DNA of 64,000 bases. Origin: Anomaloglossus baeobatrachus (taxonomy: Eukaryota; Chordata; Amphibia; Anura; Aromobatidae). The stretch spans positions 239,779,404-239,843,403 of the forward strand of contig NC_134358.1 of NCBI RefSeq assembly GCF_048569485.1, in the 5' to 3' direction. Shown in pieces: positions 36,337 through 49,704 of this stretch. The notes beneath the pieces are model-generated. The model saw nothing but the letters and a program-made list of their open reading frames with translations. It searched no databases and was not told the origin of the DNA. The number at the start of each line of letters is the position of its first letter. The first letter of the stretch is position 1. The translations under genes were made by a program, and so were the position numbers.

Positions 36337-37217
36337 TGTTGTGAATGTTAGTTATGTTTTGGCTGCTGGTAGGCTCCCTCTGGTGGCCCGGAATGGTTTG
36401 GACTTGGACCAGGTGTGTTGTGCAATGGGCGTTTCCTTTGCTAACTCTCTGCTTATTTAAATTCTGGTCTGATAGCAGGCTGTGACGGATGTCAGTTGTT
36501 CTTTGTATCACCATCCTGCTTCATTCTGCTCCACACCACTTCTACCCCAGATAAGTGCTTGCTCTTAATTTATTGTTTGGTTCTTTTGCTCTTATCTGGG
36601 TTTGTGATTTGCTGTGGTTGTTTTCAGTTTATTTGCATGCAGGGATTTTCCCCCTCAGTTGCTTGGCTGGGGAACTCCCTGCAGTTCTGTTTGGAGTATA
36701 GCTCCTTTGGGTCCATGTGTTTGTGGCTTGTTGAATTTGTTATGATTCTTGTTTTCTGTTCATTGGTATGACAAGAGCACCTGGTATAGGACGGAGTTTA
36801 GATCATGCGATCTGAGGGCCTTTTTGTACTATCAGGAATTTGGAATCTTGCAGGGTTTTTCTCCGGCCACCATCAGCCCCTTTCCTGTCCTTTCCTATTT
36901 TAGTCAGTGGGGGCCTCACCTTTTGCTAATCCTGTCATCTATCTGTGTATTGTGTTTTTCCTATATCACCGCAGTCTTTGAATGTGGGGGGCTTGCTATT
37001 CTTGTCTATTTTCTGAGGCAGAGAGTTATTCATCTTTCCTTCCTTTAGGATAGCTAGTTCTCCGGCTGGGTTCGCGGTGCACAGGATGTTAGTTCACCCC
37101 TCGGCTACTTCTAGTGTTGATGGTTAGTAAGGGGGTGGCTGCCAGAATAGTTACCAATGCTCTTGTCACCTTTTACCAATGATTTGTGTTGGTCTTCCAT
37201 GGATCCGGATCATAACA
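36337..37217 (+). repeat. LTR2 of the array (881 bp), mosaic
   Basis: 5' part like LTR4, 3' part like LTR1. Apparently identical to LTR3. Confidence 0.9.
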
Positions 37218-40200
37218 GTACATCCGGCCAACAAATTTAAAGGGTACTCTTAAGAAGGAAAAAAAAAAAGAAAAAAAAAAGTCTGCAGAGAAATTTTTTT
37301 TTTTTTGGTGTTTTTCCTCTTCTTTTTTGGGTTCCATGGAAGATTTCTTTTGTCTAGCATGGATGAATTGGGTGAGCGTGTTGCTCATCTTGATGCTAAG
37401 GTTCGTCGTATAGAGTCTTATCTTGCACAGACTCCCCTTGCAGAGCCTAAGATTCCCATTCCTGAATTTTTTTCGGGAGATAGGTTGAGATTTTTGAGCT
37501 TCAAAAATAATTGTAAATTATTTTTTGACCTGCGCACTAAGTCCTCAGGGAATCCCGTACAGCAGGTTAAGATTGTCATCTTCTTACTGCGTGGTGACCC
37601 TCAGGACTGGGCCTTCTCTTTAGCGTCTGATGATCCGATTCTCAGTGATGTGGACTCCTTTTTTCAGGCCTTGGGTTTATTATATGACGAACCCAATATT
37701 GTGGACCAAGCAGAAAAATTCTTGTTGTCCTTAACTCAGGGTTTGGATTCTGCAGAAACGTTTTGTCAGAAATTTCGAAAGTGGGCGGTCCATACCAAAT
37801 GGAATGATGATGCGCTTGCGGCTCTTTTTCGGAAGGGTGTTGCTGTTTCTGTGAAGTATGTAATGGTAGGATTTCCCATCCCTTCTGGTCTTGATGCCTC
37901 TATGACCTTTGCCATTCAGATTGATAGACGGTTACGTGAGCGCAGGAAGATACCTGCTAGTTTTGTGCCTGTGGAACAGCCTTTGGAGCCTATGGAGTGT
38001 GATAAGGTCCTTTCTAATGCTAGTCGGCAGGGGTTCAGACAGAAGAATAGACTGTGCTTCTATTGTGGAGACGCTTCTCATAACATCTCTGTCTGCCCTA
38101 AACGTGAAAGGAGATTGGCTACTTCTGTTACTGTGGGTTCTTTGCAACCAAAATTTCTTTTGTCTGTCACATTGATTTGCTCATTGTCTTCCTTTTCTGC
38201 ATTTGCCTTTGTGGACTCAGGGGCAGCGCTCAATTTGATGGATTTTGGGTTTGCTAGGGATTGTGGTTTCCCCATGGTTTCTTTGCAAACTCCTATTCCT
38301 TTAAGGGGCATTGATGTCACCCCTTTGGCAGAACATAAACCCCAATTTTGGACCCAGGTGCCTATGAGAGTTGCACCAGCGCATCAGGAAACTTGTACAT
38401 TTTTAGTATTGCATAATCTACAGGATACCTTGGTACTGGGATTTCTGTGGTTGCAGACCCATAATCCAGTTCTTGACTGGAGATACTTGTCAGTAGCTAG
38501 TTGGGGTTGTCAAGGTTTGCATCAGGACCTTTCCGTGTCGTCCACGTCTGCTCAGGCAGTTGATGTTCCGGCCTTCTTGTCTGATTTCCGTGATGTATTT
38601 AATGACCAGGAATCTGATTCTCTGCCCCCACACCGGGACTGTGACTGTGCCATTGAGTTGGTGCCCGCTTGTAAATTTCCCAAGGGGCGGATTTTCAACT
38701 TGTCTGTGCCCAAACATGATGCCATGCGGTCATACATCAGGGAATCATTGGAGAAGGGGCACATTCGGTCCTCATCTTCTCCTTTGGGTGCCGGCTTCTT
38801 CTTTGTTGCTAAGAAAGATGGGTCGTTGAGGCCTTGTATTGATTACCGTCTTCTTAATAAAATTACGGTCAAATATCAGTACCCTTTGCCTCTGATGTCT
38901 GATCTCTTCTCTAGAGTGAAGAGCGCCAAATGGGTTACGAAACTGGAACTCAAGGGTGCGTATAATCTCATCCGTATTAAGGAAGGTGATGAATGGAAGA
39001 CAGCTTTTAATACTCCTGAGGGGCATTTTGAGTACCTAGTGATGCCTTTTGGGCTCACTAATGCACCCTCCGTCTTCCAGGCCTTCATGAATGATATTTT
39101 TCGGGACCTTATTGGTAAATTTTTGATTGTGTATTTGGATGACATCTTGATTTTTTCTGATGATTGGGACTCTCATGTTGGGTAGGTACGGGCTGTTTTT
39201 CTGATACTTAAGGATCATGCACTGTACGTTAAGGGGTCAAAGTGCCTCTTTGGGGTGCAAAGGATTTCCTTTTTGGGCTTCATCTTGTCTCCCTCCGCTA
39301 TCGAAATGGACCTGGTTAAGGTTCAGGCTATTTACGACTGGGTGCAACCGACTTCTCTAAAATCCCTGCAGCGGTTTTTGGGGTTTGCTAATTTTTACCG
39401 TAAATTTATAGCCAATTTTTCTGCCATTGTCAAATCTCTGACAGATTTGACAACGAAGGGAGCTGATGCTGAGCATTGGACCCCAGAGGCAATTGTGGCC
39501 TTCCAGGAGCTTAAAAGGCGATTCACTTCTGCCCCAGTCCTGCAGCAACCTGATGTGTCTCGCCCATTTCAAGTTGAGATCGATGCCTCAGAGATCGGAG
39601 CAGGTGCTTTTCTGTCTCAACGAGACGCTACTTCGGGTAAACTTAAGCCCTGTGCCTTTTTCTCTCGGAAGTTTGCTCCTTCTGAACAGAATTATGATGT
39701 GGGGAACCGGGAATTATTGGCTATGAAGTGGGCATTTGAAGAGTGGAGGCATTGGTTGGAGGGGGCTAGGCATCAAATTGTGGTGCTTATGGACCACAAG
39801 ATCTCATCTATCTGGAATCGGCCAAGAGGTTGAATCCTCGCCAGGCCTTGTGGGCTTTGTTTTTTACCCGGTTTAATTTTGTGGTCTCTTTTTTGCCGGG
39901 CACCAAGAATGTTAAGGCCGATGCCCATTCCAGGAGTTTCTGCGCTGACTCTTTGGAGGTTGTCGAACCGTCTACTATCCTGAATGATGGTGTCGTTTTC
40001 TCGGCTATTTCGCCTGATCTGCGGTTGGCACTGGCGGAATTTCAGGGGGATAAACCTGATAGATGTCCTACAGGGAAACTGTTTGTCCTGGACCAATGGA
40101 GAGACCAAGTTGTCTCTGAGGTTCATTGCTCTGTTTTGGCGGGTCATCCTGGCTTTTTTGGTACTCGGGATCTTGTGAAACGCTCTTTTTGGTGGCCTTC

Positions 40201-41396
40201 CCTGTCCAGGGATGTCCGTTGTTTTGTGCAGTCGTGTGGAGTTTGCTCTAGGTCCAAGCCCTGTTGTTCACGTTCTAGTGGGCTATTGTTGCCTTTGCCA
40301 GTACCTAAGAAACCTTGGACACACATCTCTATGGATTTTATTTCAGAGCTTCCCGTCTCTCAGAAAATGACTGTGATTTGGGTGATCTGTGACAGATTCT
40401 CCAAGATGGTCCACTTGGTTCCCCTATCTAAGTTGCCGTCTTCATCAGAGTTGGTGCCTTTGTTTTTCCAACATGTTGTTCATTTGCATGGTATTCCCGA
40501 AAACATTGTTTCTGACAGAGGGGTGCAGTTTGTATCCAGGTTTTGGAGGATTTTTTGCTCCAAATTGGGTGTTCAGCTGTCTTTCTCATTGCCGTTTCAT
40601 CCTCAGACTAACGGTCAGACTGAAAGGGCTAACCAGACCCTGGAGACCTATTTACGGTGTTTTGTTTCTGCGGATCAGGATGACTGGGTTTCGTTTTTGC
40701 CTTTGGCTGAATTTGCCCTTAACAATAGAGCTAGCTCTACTACATTGGTAACCCCCTTTTCTGCAATTTTGGGTATCACCATAGGTTCCTCTCAGGGCAG
40801 CTTGAGGCGTCTGACTGTCCAGGGGTGGATTCGGTGGTCAACAGAATGCAGCAGATTTGGGGGCAGGTAGTGGATAAATTGTTTCAGTCCCAAGAAACTG
40901 CCCAAAAGTTTGCCAACCGGCGTCGGACTGTTGGTCCCCGGTTTAAAGTAGGGGACATGATGTGGTTGTCCTCTAAAAATATTCCTATGAGAGTTCCATC
41001 TCCTAAATTTAAGCCCAGATTTATTGGACCTTATAAGATTTCGGAGATTATCAACCCTGTATCGTTCCGTTTGATTCTGCCTGCGTCATTTAAGATTCAC
41101 AATGTCTTCCATAAGTCCTTGTTGAAGAAACATGTGGAGCCAACAGTTCCTGCAGCAGTGCCTCCTGACCCTGTTTTGGTACAAGGGGATCTGGAGTATG
41201 AGGTTGAAAAGATTCTGGATTCCCATCGCAGTAGGCGTCAGCTTCAGTACCTTGTAAAATGGAAGGGTTATGGGCAGGAGGATAACTCTTGGGTTGTGGC
41301 TTCTGACATTCATGCGGACAGGTTGGTTCGCGCCTTCCCTCATGCTCATCCCGAGCGTTGGTGCGGGTTCGGTGACCCCTCCTCAAGGGGGGGTAC
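37218..41396 (+). mobile_element. Array internal region, copy 2
   Basis: Same parts and order as copy 1, about 4.18 kb. Differs from copies 1 and 3 at only a handful of positions by eye, plus a homopolymer length change in the leader. Broken, sharing the breaks of the other copies. Confidence 0.9.
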
Positions 41397-42277
41397 TGTT
41401 GTGAATGTTAGTTATGTTTTGGCTGCTGGTAGGCTCCCTCTGGTGGCCCGGAATGGTTTGGACTTGGACCAGGTGTGTTGTGCAATGGGCGTTTCCTTTG
41501 CTAACTCTCTGCTTATTTAAATTCTGGTCTGATAGCAGGCTGTGACGGATGTCAGTTGTTCTTTGTATCACCATCCTGCTTCATTCTGCTCCACACCACT
41601 TCTACCCCAGATAAGTGCTTGCTCTTAATTTATTGTTTGGTTCTTTTGCTCTTATCTGGGTTTGTGATTTGCTGTGGTTGTTTTCAGTTTATTTGCATGC
41701 AGGGATTTTCCCCCTCAGTTGCTTGGCTGGGGAACTCCCTGCAGTTCTGTTTGGAGTATAGCTCCTTTGGGTCCATGTGTTTGTGGCTTGTTGAATTTGT
41801 TATGATTCTTGTTTTCTGTTCATTGGTATGACAAGAGCACCTGGTATAGGACGGAGTTTAGATCATGCGATCTGAGGGCCTTTTTGTACTATCAGGAATT
41901 TGGAATCTTGCAGGGTTTTTCTCCGGCCACCATCAGCCCCTTTCCTGTCCTTTCCTATTTTAGTCAGTGGGGGCCTCACCTTTTGCTAATCCTGTCATCT
42001 ATCTGTGTATTGTGTTTTTCCTATATCACCGCAGTCTTTGAATGTGGGGGGCTTGCTATTCTTGTCTATTTTCTGAGGCAGAGAGTTATTCATCTTTCCT
42101 TCCTTTAGGATAGCTAGTTCTCCGGCTGGGTTCGCGGTGCACAGGATGTTAGTTCACCCCTCGGCTACTTCTAGTGTTGATGGTTAGTAAGGGGGTGGCT
42201 GCCAGAATAGTTACCAATGCTCTTGTCACCTTTTACCAATGATTTGTGTTGGTCTTCCATGGATCCGGATCATAACA
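41397..42277 (+). repeat. LTR3 of the array (881 bp), mosaic
   Basis: As LTR2; marks the second junction of the tandem array. Confidence 0.9.
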
Positions 42278-45200
42278 GTACATCCGGCCAACAAATTTAA
42301 AGGGTACTCTTAAGAAGGAAAAAAAAAAAGAAAAAAAAAAGTCTGCAGAGAAATTTTTTTTTTTTTTGGTGTTTTTCCTCTTCTTTTTTGGGTTCCATGG
42401 AAGATTTCTTTTGTCTAGCATGGATGAATTGGGTGAGCGTGTTGCTCATCTTGATGCTAAGGTTCGTCGTATAGAGTCTTATCTTGCACAGACTCCCCTT
42501 GCAGAGCCTAAGATTCCCATTCCTGAATTTTTTTCGGGAGATAGGTTGAGATTTTTGAGCTTCAAAAATAATTGTAAATTATTTTTTGACCTGCGCACTA
42601 AGTCCTCAGGGAATCCCGTACAGCAGGTTAAGATTGTCATCTTCTTACTGCGTGGTGACCCTCAGGACTGGGCCTTCTCTTTAGCGTCTGATGATCCGAT
42701 TCTCAGTGATGTGGACTCCTTTTTTCAGGCCTTGGGTTTATTATATGACGAACCCAATATTGTGGACCAAGCAGAAAAATTCTTGTTGTCCTTAACTCAG
42801 GGTTTGGATTCTGCAGAAACGTTTTGTCAGAAATTTCGAAAGTGGGCGGTCCATACCAAATGGAATGATGATGCGCTTGCGGCTCTTTTTCGGAAGGGTG
42901 TTGCTGTTTCTGTGAAGTATGTAATGGTAGGATTTCCCATCCCTTCTGGTCTTGATGCCTCTATGACCTTTGCCATTCAGATTGATAGACGGTTACGTGA
43001 GCGCAGGAAGATACCTGCTAGTTTTGTGCCTGTGGAACAGCCTTTGGAGCCTATGGAGTGTGATAAGGTCCTTTCTAATGCTAGTCGGCAGGGGTTCAGA
43101 CAGAAGAATAGACTGTGCTTCTATTGTGGAGACGCTTCTCATAACATCTCTGTCTGCCCTAAACGTGAAAGGAGATTGGCTACTTCTGTTACTGTGGGTT
43201 CTTTGCAACCAAAATTTCTTTTGTCTGTCACATTGATTTGCTCATTGTCTTCCTTTTCTGCATTTGCCTTTGTGGACTCAGGGGCAGCGCTCAATTTGAT
43301 GGATTTTGGGTTTGCTAGGGATTGTGGTTTCCCCATGGTTTCTTTGCAAACTCCTATTCCTTTAAGGGGCATTGATGTCACCCCTTTGGCAGAACATAAA
43401 CCCCAATTTTGGACCCAGGTGCCTATGAGAGTTGCACCAGCGCATCAGGAAACTTGTACATTTTTAGTATTGCATAATCTACAGGATACCTTGGTACTGG
43501 GATTTCTGTGGTTGCAGACCCATAATCCAGTTCTTGACTGGAGATACTTGTCAGTAGCTAGTTGGGGTTGTCAAGGTTTGCATCAGGACCTTTCCGTGTC
43601 GTCCACGTCTGCTCAGGCAGTTGATGTTCCGGCCTTCTTGTCTGATTTCCGTGATGTATTTAATGACCAGGAATCTGATTCTCTGCCCCCACACCGGGAC
43701 TGTGACTGTGCCATTGAGTTGGTGCCCGCTTGTAAATTTCCCAAGGGGCGGATTTTCAACTTGTCTGTGCCCAAACATGATGCCATGCGGTCATACATCA
43801 GGGAATCATTGGAGAAGGGGCACATTCGGTCCTCATCTTCTCCTTTGGGTGCCGGCTTCTTCTTTGTTGCTAAGAAAGATGGGTCGTTGAGGCCTTGTAT
43901 TGATTACCGTCTTCTTAATAAAATTACGGTCAAATATCAGTACCCTTTGCCTCTGATGTCTGATCTCTTCTCTAGAGTGAAGAGCGCCAAATGGGTTACG
44001 AAACTGGAACTCAAGGGTGCGTATAATCTCATCCGTATTAAGGAAGGTGATGAATGGAAGACAGCTTTTAATACTCCTGAGGGGCATTTTGAGTACCTAG
44101 TGATGCCTTTTGGGCTCACTAATGCACCCTCCGTCTTCCAGGCCTTCATGAATGATATTTTTCGGGACCTTATTGGTAAATTTTTGATTGTGTATTTGGA
44201 TGACATCTTGATTTTTTCTGATGATTGGGACTCTCATGTTGGGTAGGTACGGGCTGTTTTTCTGATACTTAAGGATCATGCACTGTACGTTAAGGGGTCA
44301 AAGTGCCTCTTTGGGGTGCAAAGGATTTCCTTTTTGGGCTTCATCTTGTCTCCCTCCGCTATCGAAATGGACCTGGTTAAGGTTCAGGCTATTTACGACT
44401 GGGTGCAACCGACTTCTCTAAAATCCCTGCAGCGGTTTTTGGGGTTTGCTAATTTTTACCGTAAATTTATAGCCAATTTTTCTGCCATTGTCAAATCTCT
44501 GACAGATTTGACAACGAAGGGAGCTGATGCTGAGCATTGGACCCCAGAGGCAATTGTGGCCTTCCAGGAGCTTAAAAGGCGATTCACTTCTGCCCCAGTC
44601 CTGCAGCAACCTGATGTGTCTCGCCCATTTCAAGTTGAGATCGATGCCTCAGAGATCGGAGCAGGTGCTTTTCTGTCTCAACGAGACGCTACTTCGGGTA
44701 AACTTAAGCCCTGTGCCTTTTTCTCTCGGAAGTTTGCTCCTTCTGAACAGAATTATGATGTGGGGAACCGGGAATTATTGGCTATGAAGTGGGCATTTGA
44801 AGAGTGGAGGCATTGGTTGGAGGGGGCTAGGCATCAAATTGTGGTGCTTATGGACCACAAGATCTCATCTATCTGGAATCGGCCAAGAGGTTGAATCCTC
44901 GCCAGGCCTTGTGGGCTTTGTTTTTTACCCGGTTTAATTTTGTGGTCTCTTTTTTGCCGGGCACCAAGAATGTTAAGGCCGATGCCCATTCCAGGAGTTT
45001 CTGCGCTGACTCTTTGGAGGTTGTCGAACCGTCTACTATCCTGAATGATGGTGTCGTTTTCTCGGCTATTTCGCCTGATCTGCGGTTGGCACTGGCGGAA
45101 TTTCAGGGGGATAAACCTGATAGATGTCCTACAGGGAAACTGTTTGTCCTGGACCAATGGAGAGACCAAGTTGTCTCTGAGGTTCATTGCTCTGTTTTGG

Positions 45201-46457
45201 CGGGTCATCCTGGCTTTTTTGGTACTCGGGATCTTGTGAAACGCTCTTTTTGGTGGCCTTCCCTGTCCAGGGATGTCCGTTGTTTTGTGCAGTCGTGTGG
45301 AGTTTGCTCTAGGTCCAAGCCCTGTTGTTCACGTTCTAGTGGGCTATTGTTGCCTTTGCCAGTACCTAAGAAACCTTGGACACACATCTCTATGGATTTT
45401 ATTTCAGAGCTTCCCGTCTCTCAGAAAATGACTGTGATTTGGGTGATCTGTGACAGATTCTCCAAGATGGTCCACTTGGTTCCCCTATCTAAGTTGCCGT
45501 CTTCATCAGAGTTGGTGCCTTTGTTTTTCCAACATGTTGTTCATTTGCATGGTATTCCCGAAAACATTGTTTCTGACAGAGGGGTGCAGTTTGTATCCAG
45601 GTTTTGGAGGATTTTTTGCTCCAAATTGGGTGTTCAGCTGTCTTTCTCATTGCCGTTTCATCCTCAGACTAACGGTCAGACTGAAAGGGCTAACCAGACC
45701 CTGGAGACCTATTTACGGTGTTTTGTTTCTGCGGATCAGGATGACTGGGTTTCGTTTTTGCCTTTGGCTGAATTTGCCCTTAACAATAGAGCTAGCTCTA
45801 CTACATTGGTAACCCCCTTTTCTGCAATTTTGGGTATCACCATAGGTTCCTCTCAGGGCAGCTTGAGGCGTCTGACTGTCCAGGGGTGGATTCGGTGGTC
45901 AACAGAATGCAGCAGATTTGGGGGCAGGTAGTGGATAAATTGTTTCAGTCCCAAGAAACTGCCCAAAAGTTTGCCAACCGGCGTCGGACTGTTGGTCCCC
46001 GGTTTAAAGTAGGGGACATGGTGTGGTTGTCCTCTAAAAATATTCCTATGAGAGTTCCATCTCCTAAATTTAAGCCCAGATTTATTGGACCTTATAAGAT
46101 TTCGGAGATTATCAACCCTGTATCGTTCCGTTTGATTCTGCCTGCGTCATTTAAGATTCACAATGTCTTCCATAAGTCCTTGTTGAAGAAACATGTGGAG
46201 CCAACAGTTCCTGCAGCAGTGCCTCCTGACCCTGTTTTGGTACAAGGGGATCTGGAGTATGAGGTTGAAAAGATTCTGGATTCCCATCGCAGTAGGCGTC
46301 AGCTTCAGTACCTTGTAAAATGGAAGGGTTATGGGCAGGAGGATAACTCTTGGGTTGTGGCTTCTGACATTCATGCGGACAGGTTGGTTCGCGCCTTCCC
46401 TCATGCTCATCCCGAGCGTTGGTGCGGGTTCGGTGACCCCTCCTCAAGGGGGGGTAC
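42278..46457 (+). mobile_element. Array internal region, copy 3
   Basis: Same parts and order as copies 1 and 2, nearly identical. The chromodomain (YEVEKILDSHR through YLVKWKGYG) is well preserved. Broken. Confidence 0.9.
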
Positions 46458-47337
46458 TGTTGTGAATGTTAGTTATGTTTTGGCTGCTGGTAGGCTCCCT
46501 CTGGTGGCCCGGAATGGTTTGGACTTGGACCAGGTGTGTTGTGCAATGGGCGTTTCCTTTGCTAACTCTCTGCTTATTTAAATTCTGGTCTGATAGCAGG
46601 CTGTGACGGATGTCAGTTGTTCTTTGTATCACCATCCTGCTTCATTCTGCTCCACACCACTTCTACCCCAGATAAGTGCTTGCTCTTAATTTATTGTTTG
46701 GTTCTTTTGCTCTTATCTGGGTTTGTGATTTGCTGTGGTTGTTTTCAGTTTATTTGCATGCAGGGATTTTCCCCCTCAGTTGCTTGGCTGGGGAACTCCC
46801 TGCAGTTCTGTTTGGAGTATAGCTCCTTTGGGTCCATGTGTTTGTGGCTTGTTGAATTTGTTATGATTCTTGTTTTCTGTTCATTGGTATGACAAGAGCA
46901 CCTGGTATAGGACGCAGTTTAGATCATGCGATCTGAGGGCCTTTTTGTACTATCAGGAATTTGGAATCTTGCAGGGTTTTTCTCCGGCCACCATCAGCCC
47001 CTTTCCTGTCCTTTCCTATTTTAGTCAGTGGGGGCCTCACCTTTTGCTAATCCTGTCATCTATCTGTGTATTGTGTTTTTCCTATATGACCGCAGTCTTT
47101 GAATGTGGGGGGCTTGCTATTCTTGTCTATTTTCTGAGGCAGAGAGTTATTCATCTTTCCTTCCTTTAGGATAGCTAGTTCTCCGGCTGGGTACGCGGTG
47201 CACAGGATGTTAGTTCACCCCTCGGCTACTTCTAGTGTTGATGGTTAGTAAGGGGATGGCGGCCAGATTAGTTGCCAATGCTCTTGTCACCTTTTACCAA
47301 TGATTTGTGGTGGTCTTCCAGGTTCCGGATCATAACA
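46458..47337 (+). repeat. LTR4 of the array (880 bp)
   Basis: The 5' part matches LTR2 and LTR3. The last 180-250 bp carry variants not found in LTR1-3. Ends 'ggatcataaca', followed by the gccc duplication. Confidence 0.9.
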
Positions 47338-47523
47338 GCCCCGGGACTACACCTCCCCTACCCGTCACAGACAACTTCCCTGTAAATATCCCCTTTTCAC
47401 TCGTGGACGACGCACAGCTGCGCGAGCCCTGGATCCGGTTGCCACTCGAGCCACACCACTGCCCAGATCCGAGTGCCTCGAGCGGCCACCCGGTTGTGAT
47501 CTGTCCCCTGCCCACGACACATG

Positions 47524-47810
47524 AATATGATTGCGGGGGTGACAGCATATGGTGAGGGCTCAGCAGCTGATCTCTCTACACATGCTGTAGATGTAAGGTG
47601 AATCTCTAGCAGCAATCTTTAAATTGAACTTGGACCACTGCTAAGGCACGCTAGCTGCCATAGACCCCATGACCGAATTGCTGGCCATCGATGGGTCACC
47701 TGCTCAAATACCCACTGCTGTCATCTTTGTACTCTTGTGCATCTCAAGCTTCATCTGATACCTCAATCTTCACTACATACTGCAATTTTGAAGCATTGCA
47801 ATATATAGTA
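47524..47810. other. No gene seen
   Basis: Short unique-looking spacer. Confidence 0.4.
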
Positions 47811-48590
47811 AAAGTAGTGATGAGCGTGCTCATCATTGCTCGATACGCAATCGAGCATCAGGGTGCTTGGGGATGATTGTTACTTGGCCAAGTATTGTGG
47901 GTGTTCGAGCTCCATGCTCGAGTTTTGCAACTGTTTCAATAAGCACGCAGGGATTGCCTGCCACACATGGTAATGCCATAGCCATGTTGGATGACCGCAT
48001 TGCATCATCGGGTCTTATATGAGACCTGGGGTAAAAATTGTTTATTTGAATATAGAATCCCTCACACTATCCCTCATTCACAAATTTAAAAAAAACAAAA
48101 AAAACAAAAAGGCATAAATATCCATCATAATCCATGGTGTAGTGGTCTCAAAACATCCTCCAAATCCATATTCCAACCTATGGGGCGTTGTTCTTAGAAT
48201 GAGGCTCCATAAGTCTCTCCCAATCAGTGCCAGACCCAGAATTTCTCACGCGTGGTGACATAAAGAAGTTACTGATGTCATCGTGCGTGAGAAATCCGGG
48301 TCTGGTGCTGACCGGGAGTGACCTCTGGATCCACACTTTTTTTTAAAAATTATTTAAGTTTTCACTTCTCAGTACCGACATGGGATCAAAGAAGCTTCCA
48401 GACGTCTTCTCCATGCTGTTCCCGTTACATTTGAGTGCTGTTTCCAATCATGGAAGGCTCTGCCTGAAAAATGCTCAAGTTCCCCATAAACTTCTATTAT
48501 ATTTGTTACTCAAATCAAGCCTTTGGACACACTCAATTTGAGTAAGGAGCACTCGAGCACTTTAGTGCTTGATTATCACTAACTTTAAGC
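47811..48590. mobile_element. MITE-like repeat with GCTCG-rich ends
   Basis: The left end 'agtagtgatgagcgtgctca' and the inverted right end 'agttagtgataatcaagcac' form an imperfect terminal inverted repeat. Inside are 'attgctcgatacgcaatcga' and 'gagcactcgagcac'-type motifs that I associate with a very abundant frog repeat. No coding capacity. Confidence 0.6.
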
Positions 48591-48799
48591 AATCAACTCA
48601 ACTTTAGCAACCACTGCAAGGCAGCTGTTGCCAAAGCAAATGAAAGCTTGGGATTCAGGTGTAGTTACAGATGGAAAACAAAGGTTATTAGGGATTGGAA
48701 GTACTGTAGCACAACGACAGGTTAGACTTGGAGGGAAAAAGACAGCATAGGAACGCAATCATATTACAATATACAAACAATGACTGGACCGTACGTAAA

Positions 48800-49200
48800 T
48801 GTCTAATGATCTTTTTACAAGGAGGCATCCTCAATGTCTAGAGGAAAGAAGAGTTTACCATCATCAGATACTTTAATTGTTAACTGTAAAAGCACTGAGA
48901 CTATTATTAAGCTCTCTGCTACACAATGTTGGGATGGATCATTGGAAAACTTCAAGGAGGGCCTAGATGCCTTGGGTGAAAATATAATATTACATGTTAT
49001 GGGCACTATGTTTCTAGGAAAGGGATATTGATCCAGGGGAATAGCCTGATTGCTGTATTTGGAGACAAGAAATGCATTTTCCCCCAATTGGGAAAATTAG
49101 CATCTGCCTCATGGGGTTTTTGCTTTCCTTTGAATAAATACTTTGGGATTAAATATTGGACCTGATAGACTCGTGTCTTTTTATTCCCTTATCAACGACG
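48800..49200. repeat. Dispersed repeat tail
   Basis: About 49080-49190 holds 'catggggtttttgctttcct' and 'gactcgtgtctttttattcc', phrases that recur in frog genomes. An open frame overlaps on each strand (48815-49087 minus, 48834-49031 plus), but neither looks like a known protein. Confidence 0.45.
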
Positions 49201-49704
49201 TAATTAATTAACTCTTAGCCATATTAAAGATCTCTTCAATTTTATTAGAAGTTGAGTAATTGTGTAAATATATTGCAGTTAAATCTTTTCTTTTCGTGTA
49301 TCTGTGCAGAGCTGGCTTTGGTGACATAAAACAATCTTCTTCTCACAGATTGGAGTCCAGCACGAAATATTGTATTGTAGGAGCTCAGCTATTGAACTGT
49401 ATGTAAAAGAAAGGTGAAAATGCTGTAGGGTGAGTATAATACTAGGGTCAGGGTATTTAGGTTAAAAGCACCACTCTGGCACTGAAAAACCCCACTGGAG
49501 TGGTGCTTTAAATGCCATGTGCAAAGCATTTGCCCACAAAAAATGGTGTCATGTAATTTGTTTTGGGGGATGGAATAGGATAGCATGTTCACCGCTTATG
49601 ATTTAGCTTGTTTCCCTTCATTAGAGCCCTATAAAAACTGGGTCCGCAAAGGTTGGTCTGACCTTTACTAATGTCCCCTACACATTGTACAGTAGAAGTC
49701 ATTG
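49201..49704. other. No gene seen
   Basis: Unique-looking intron sequence. Confidence 0.4.

Larger units (their letters stand above)
31300..47337 (+). mobile_element. Tandem array of a chromodomain Gypsy element: 4 LTRs, 3 internal regions
   Basis: The layout is LTR1-internal1-LTR2-internal2-LTR3-internal3-LTR4, with periods of 5035, 5060 and 5061 bp. One duplication gccc (31296-31299, 47338-47341) brackets the entire block, so it descends from a single insertion. The three internal regions are almost identical by eye. LTR1 is distinct in its 5' part and LTR4 in its 3' part, while LTR2 and LTR3 combine the LTR4-type 5' part with the LTR1-type 3' part. Each copy is broken, with about three breaks shared by all copies. 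The amplification is therefore younger than the decay and did not need retrotransposition. Confidence 0.9.
30734..47519 (+). mobile_element. Solo LTR (Gypsy-type) split by the tandem array
   Basis: Left part 30734-31299 starts 'tgtgatgccctgg'. Right part 47342-47519 ends 'tgcccacgaca'. The outer flanks carry catg at 30730-30733 and 47520-47523, a 4-bp target duplication. Removing the array rejoins 'tattctgggccccgggac', a natural continuation for this LTR family. About 744 bp without the insertion. It is older than the array that entered it. Confidence 0.75.

Noticed and set aside
32245-46581. A domesticated host gene derived from Gypsy gag-pol
   Set aside because: Three near-identical copies with LTRs between them, all broken; no sign of host-gene selection.
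48815-49087. A small minus-strand gene of 90 codons
   Set aside because: Overlaps a dispersed repeat tail and an open frame on the other strand; no known family.
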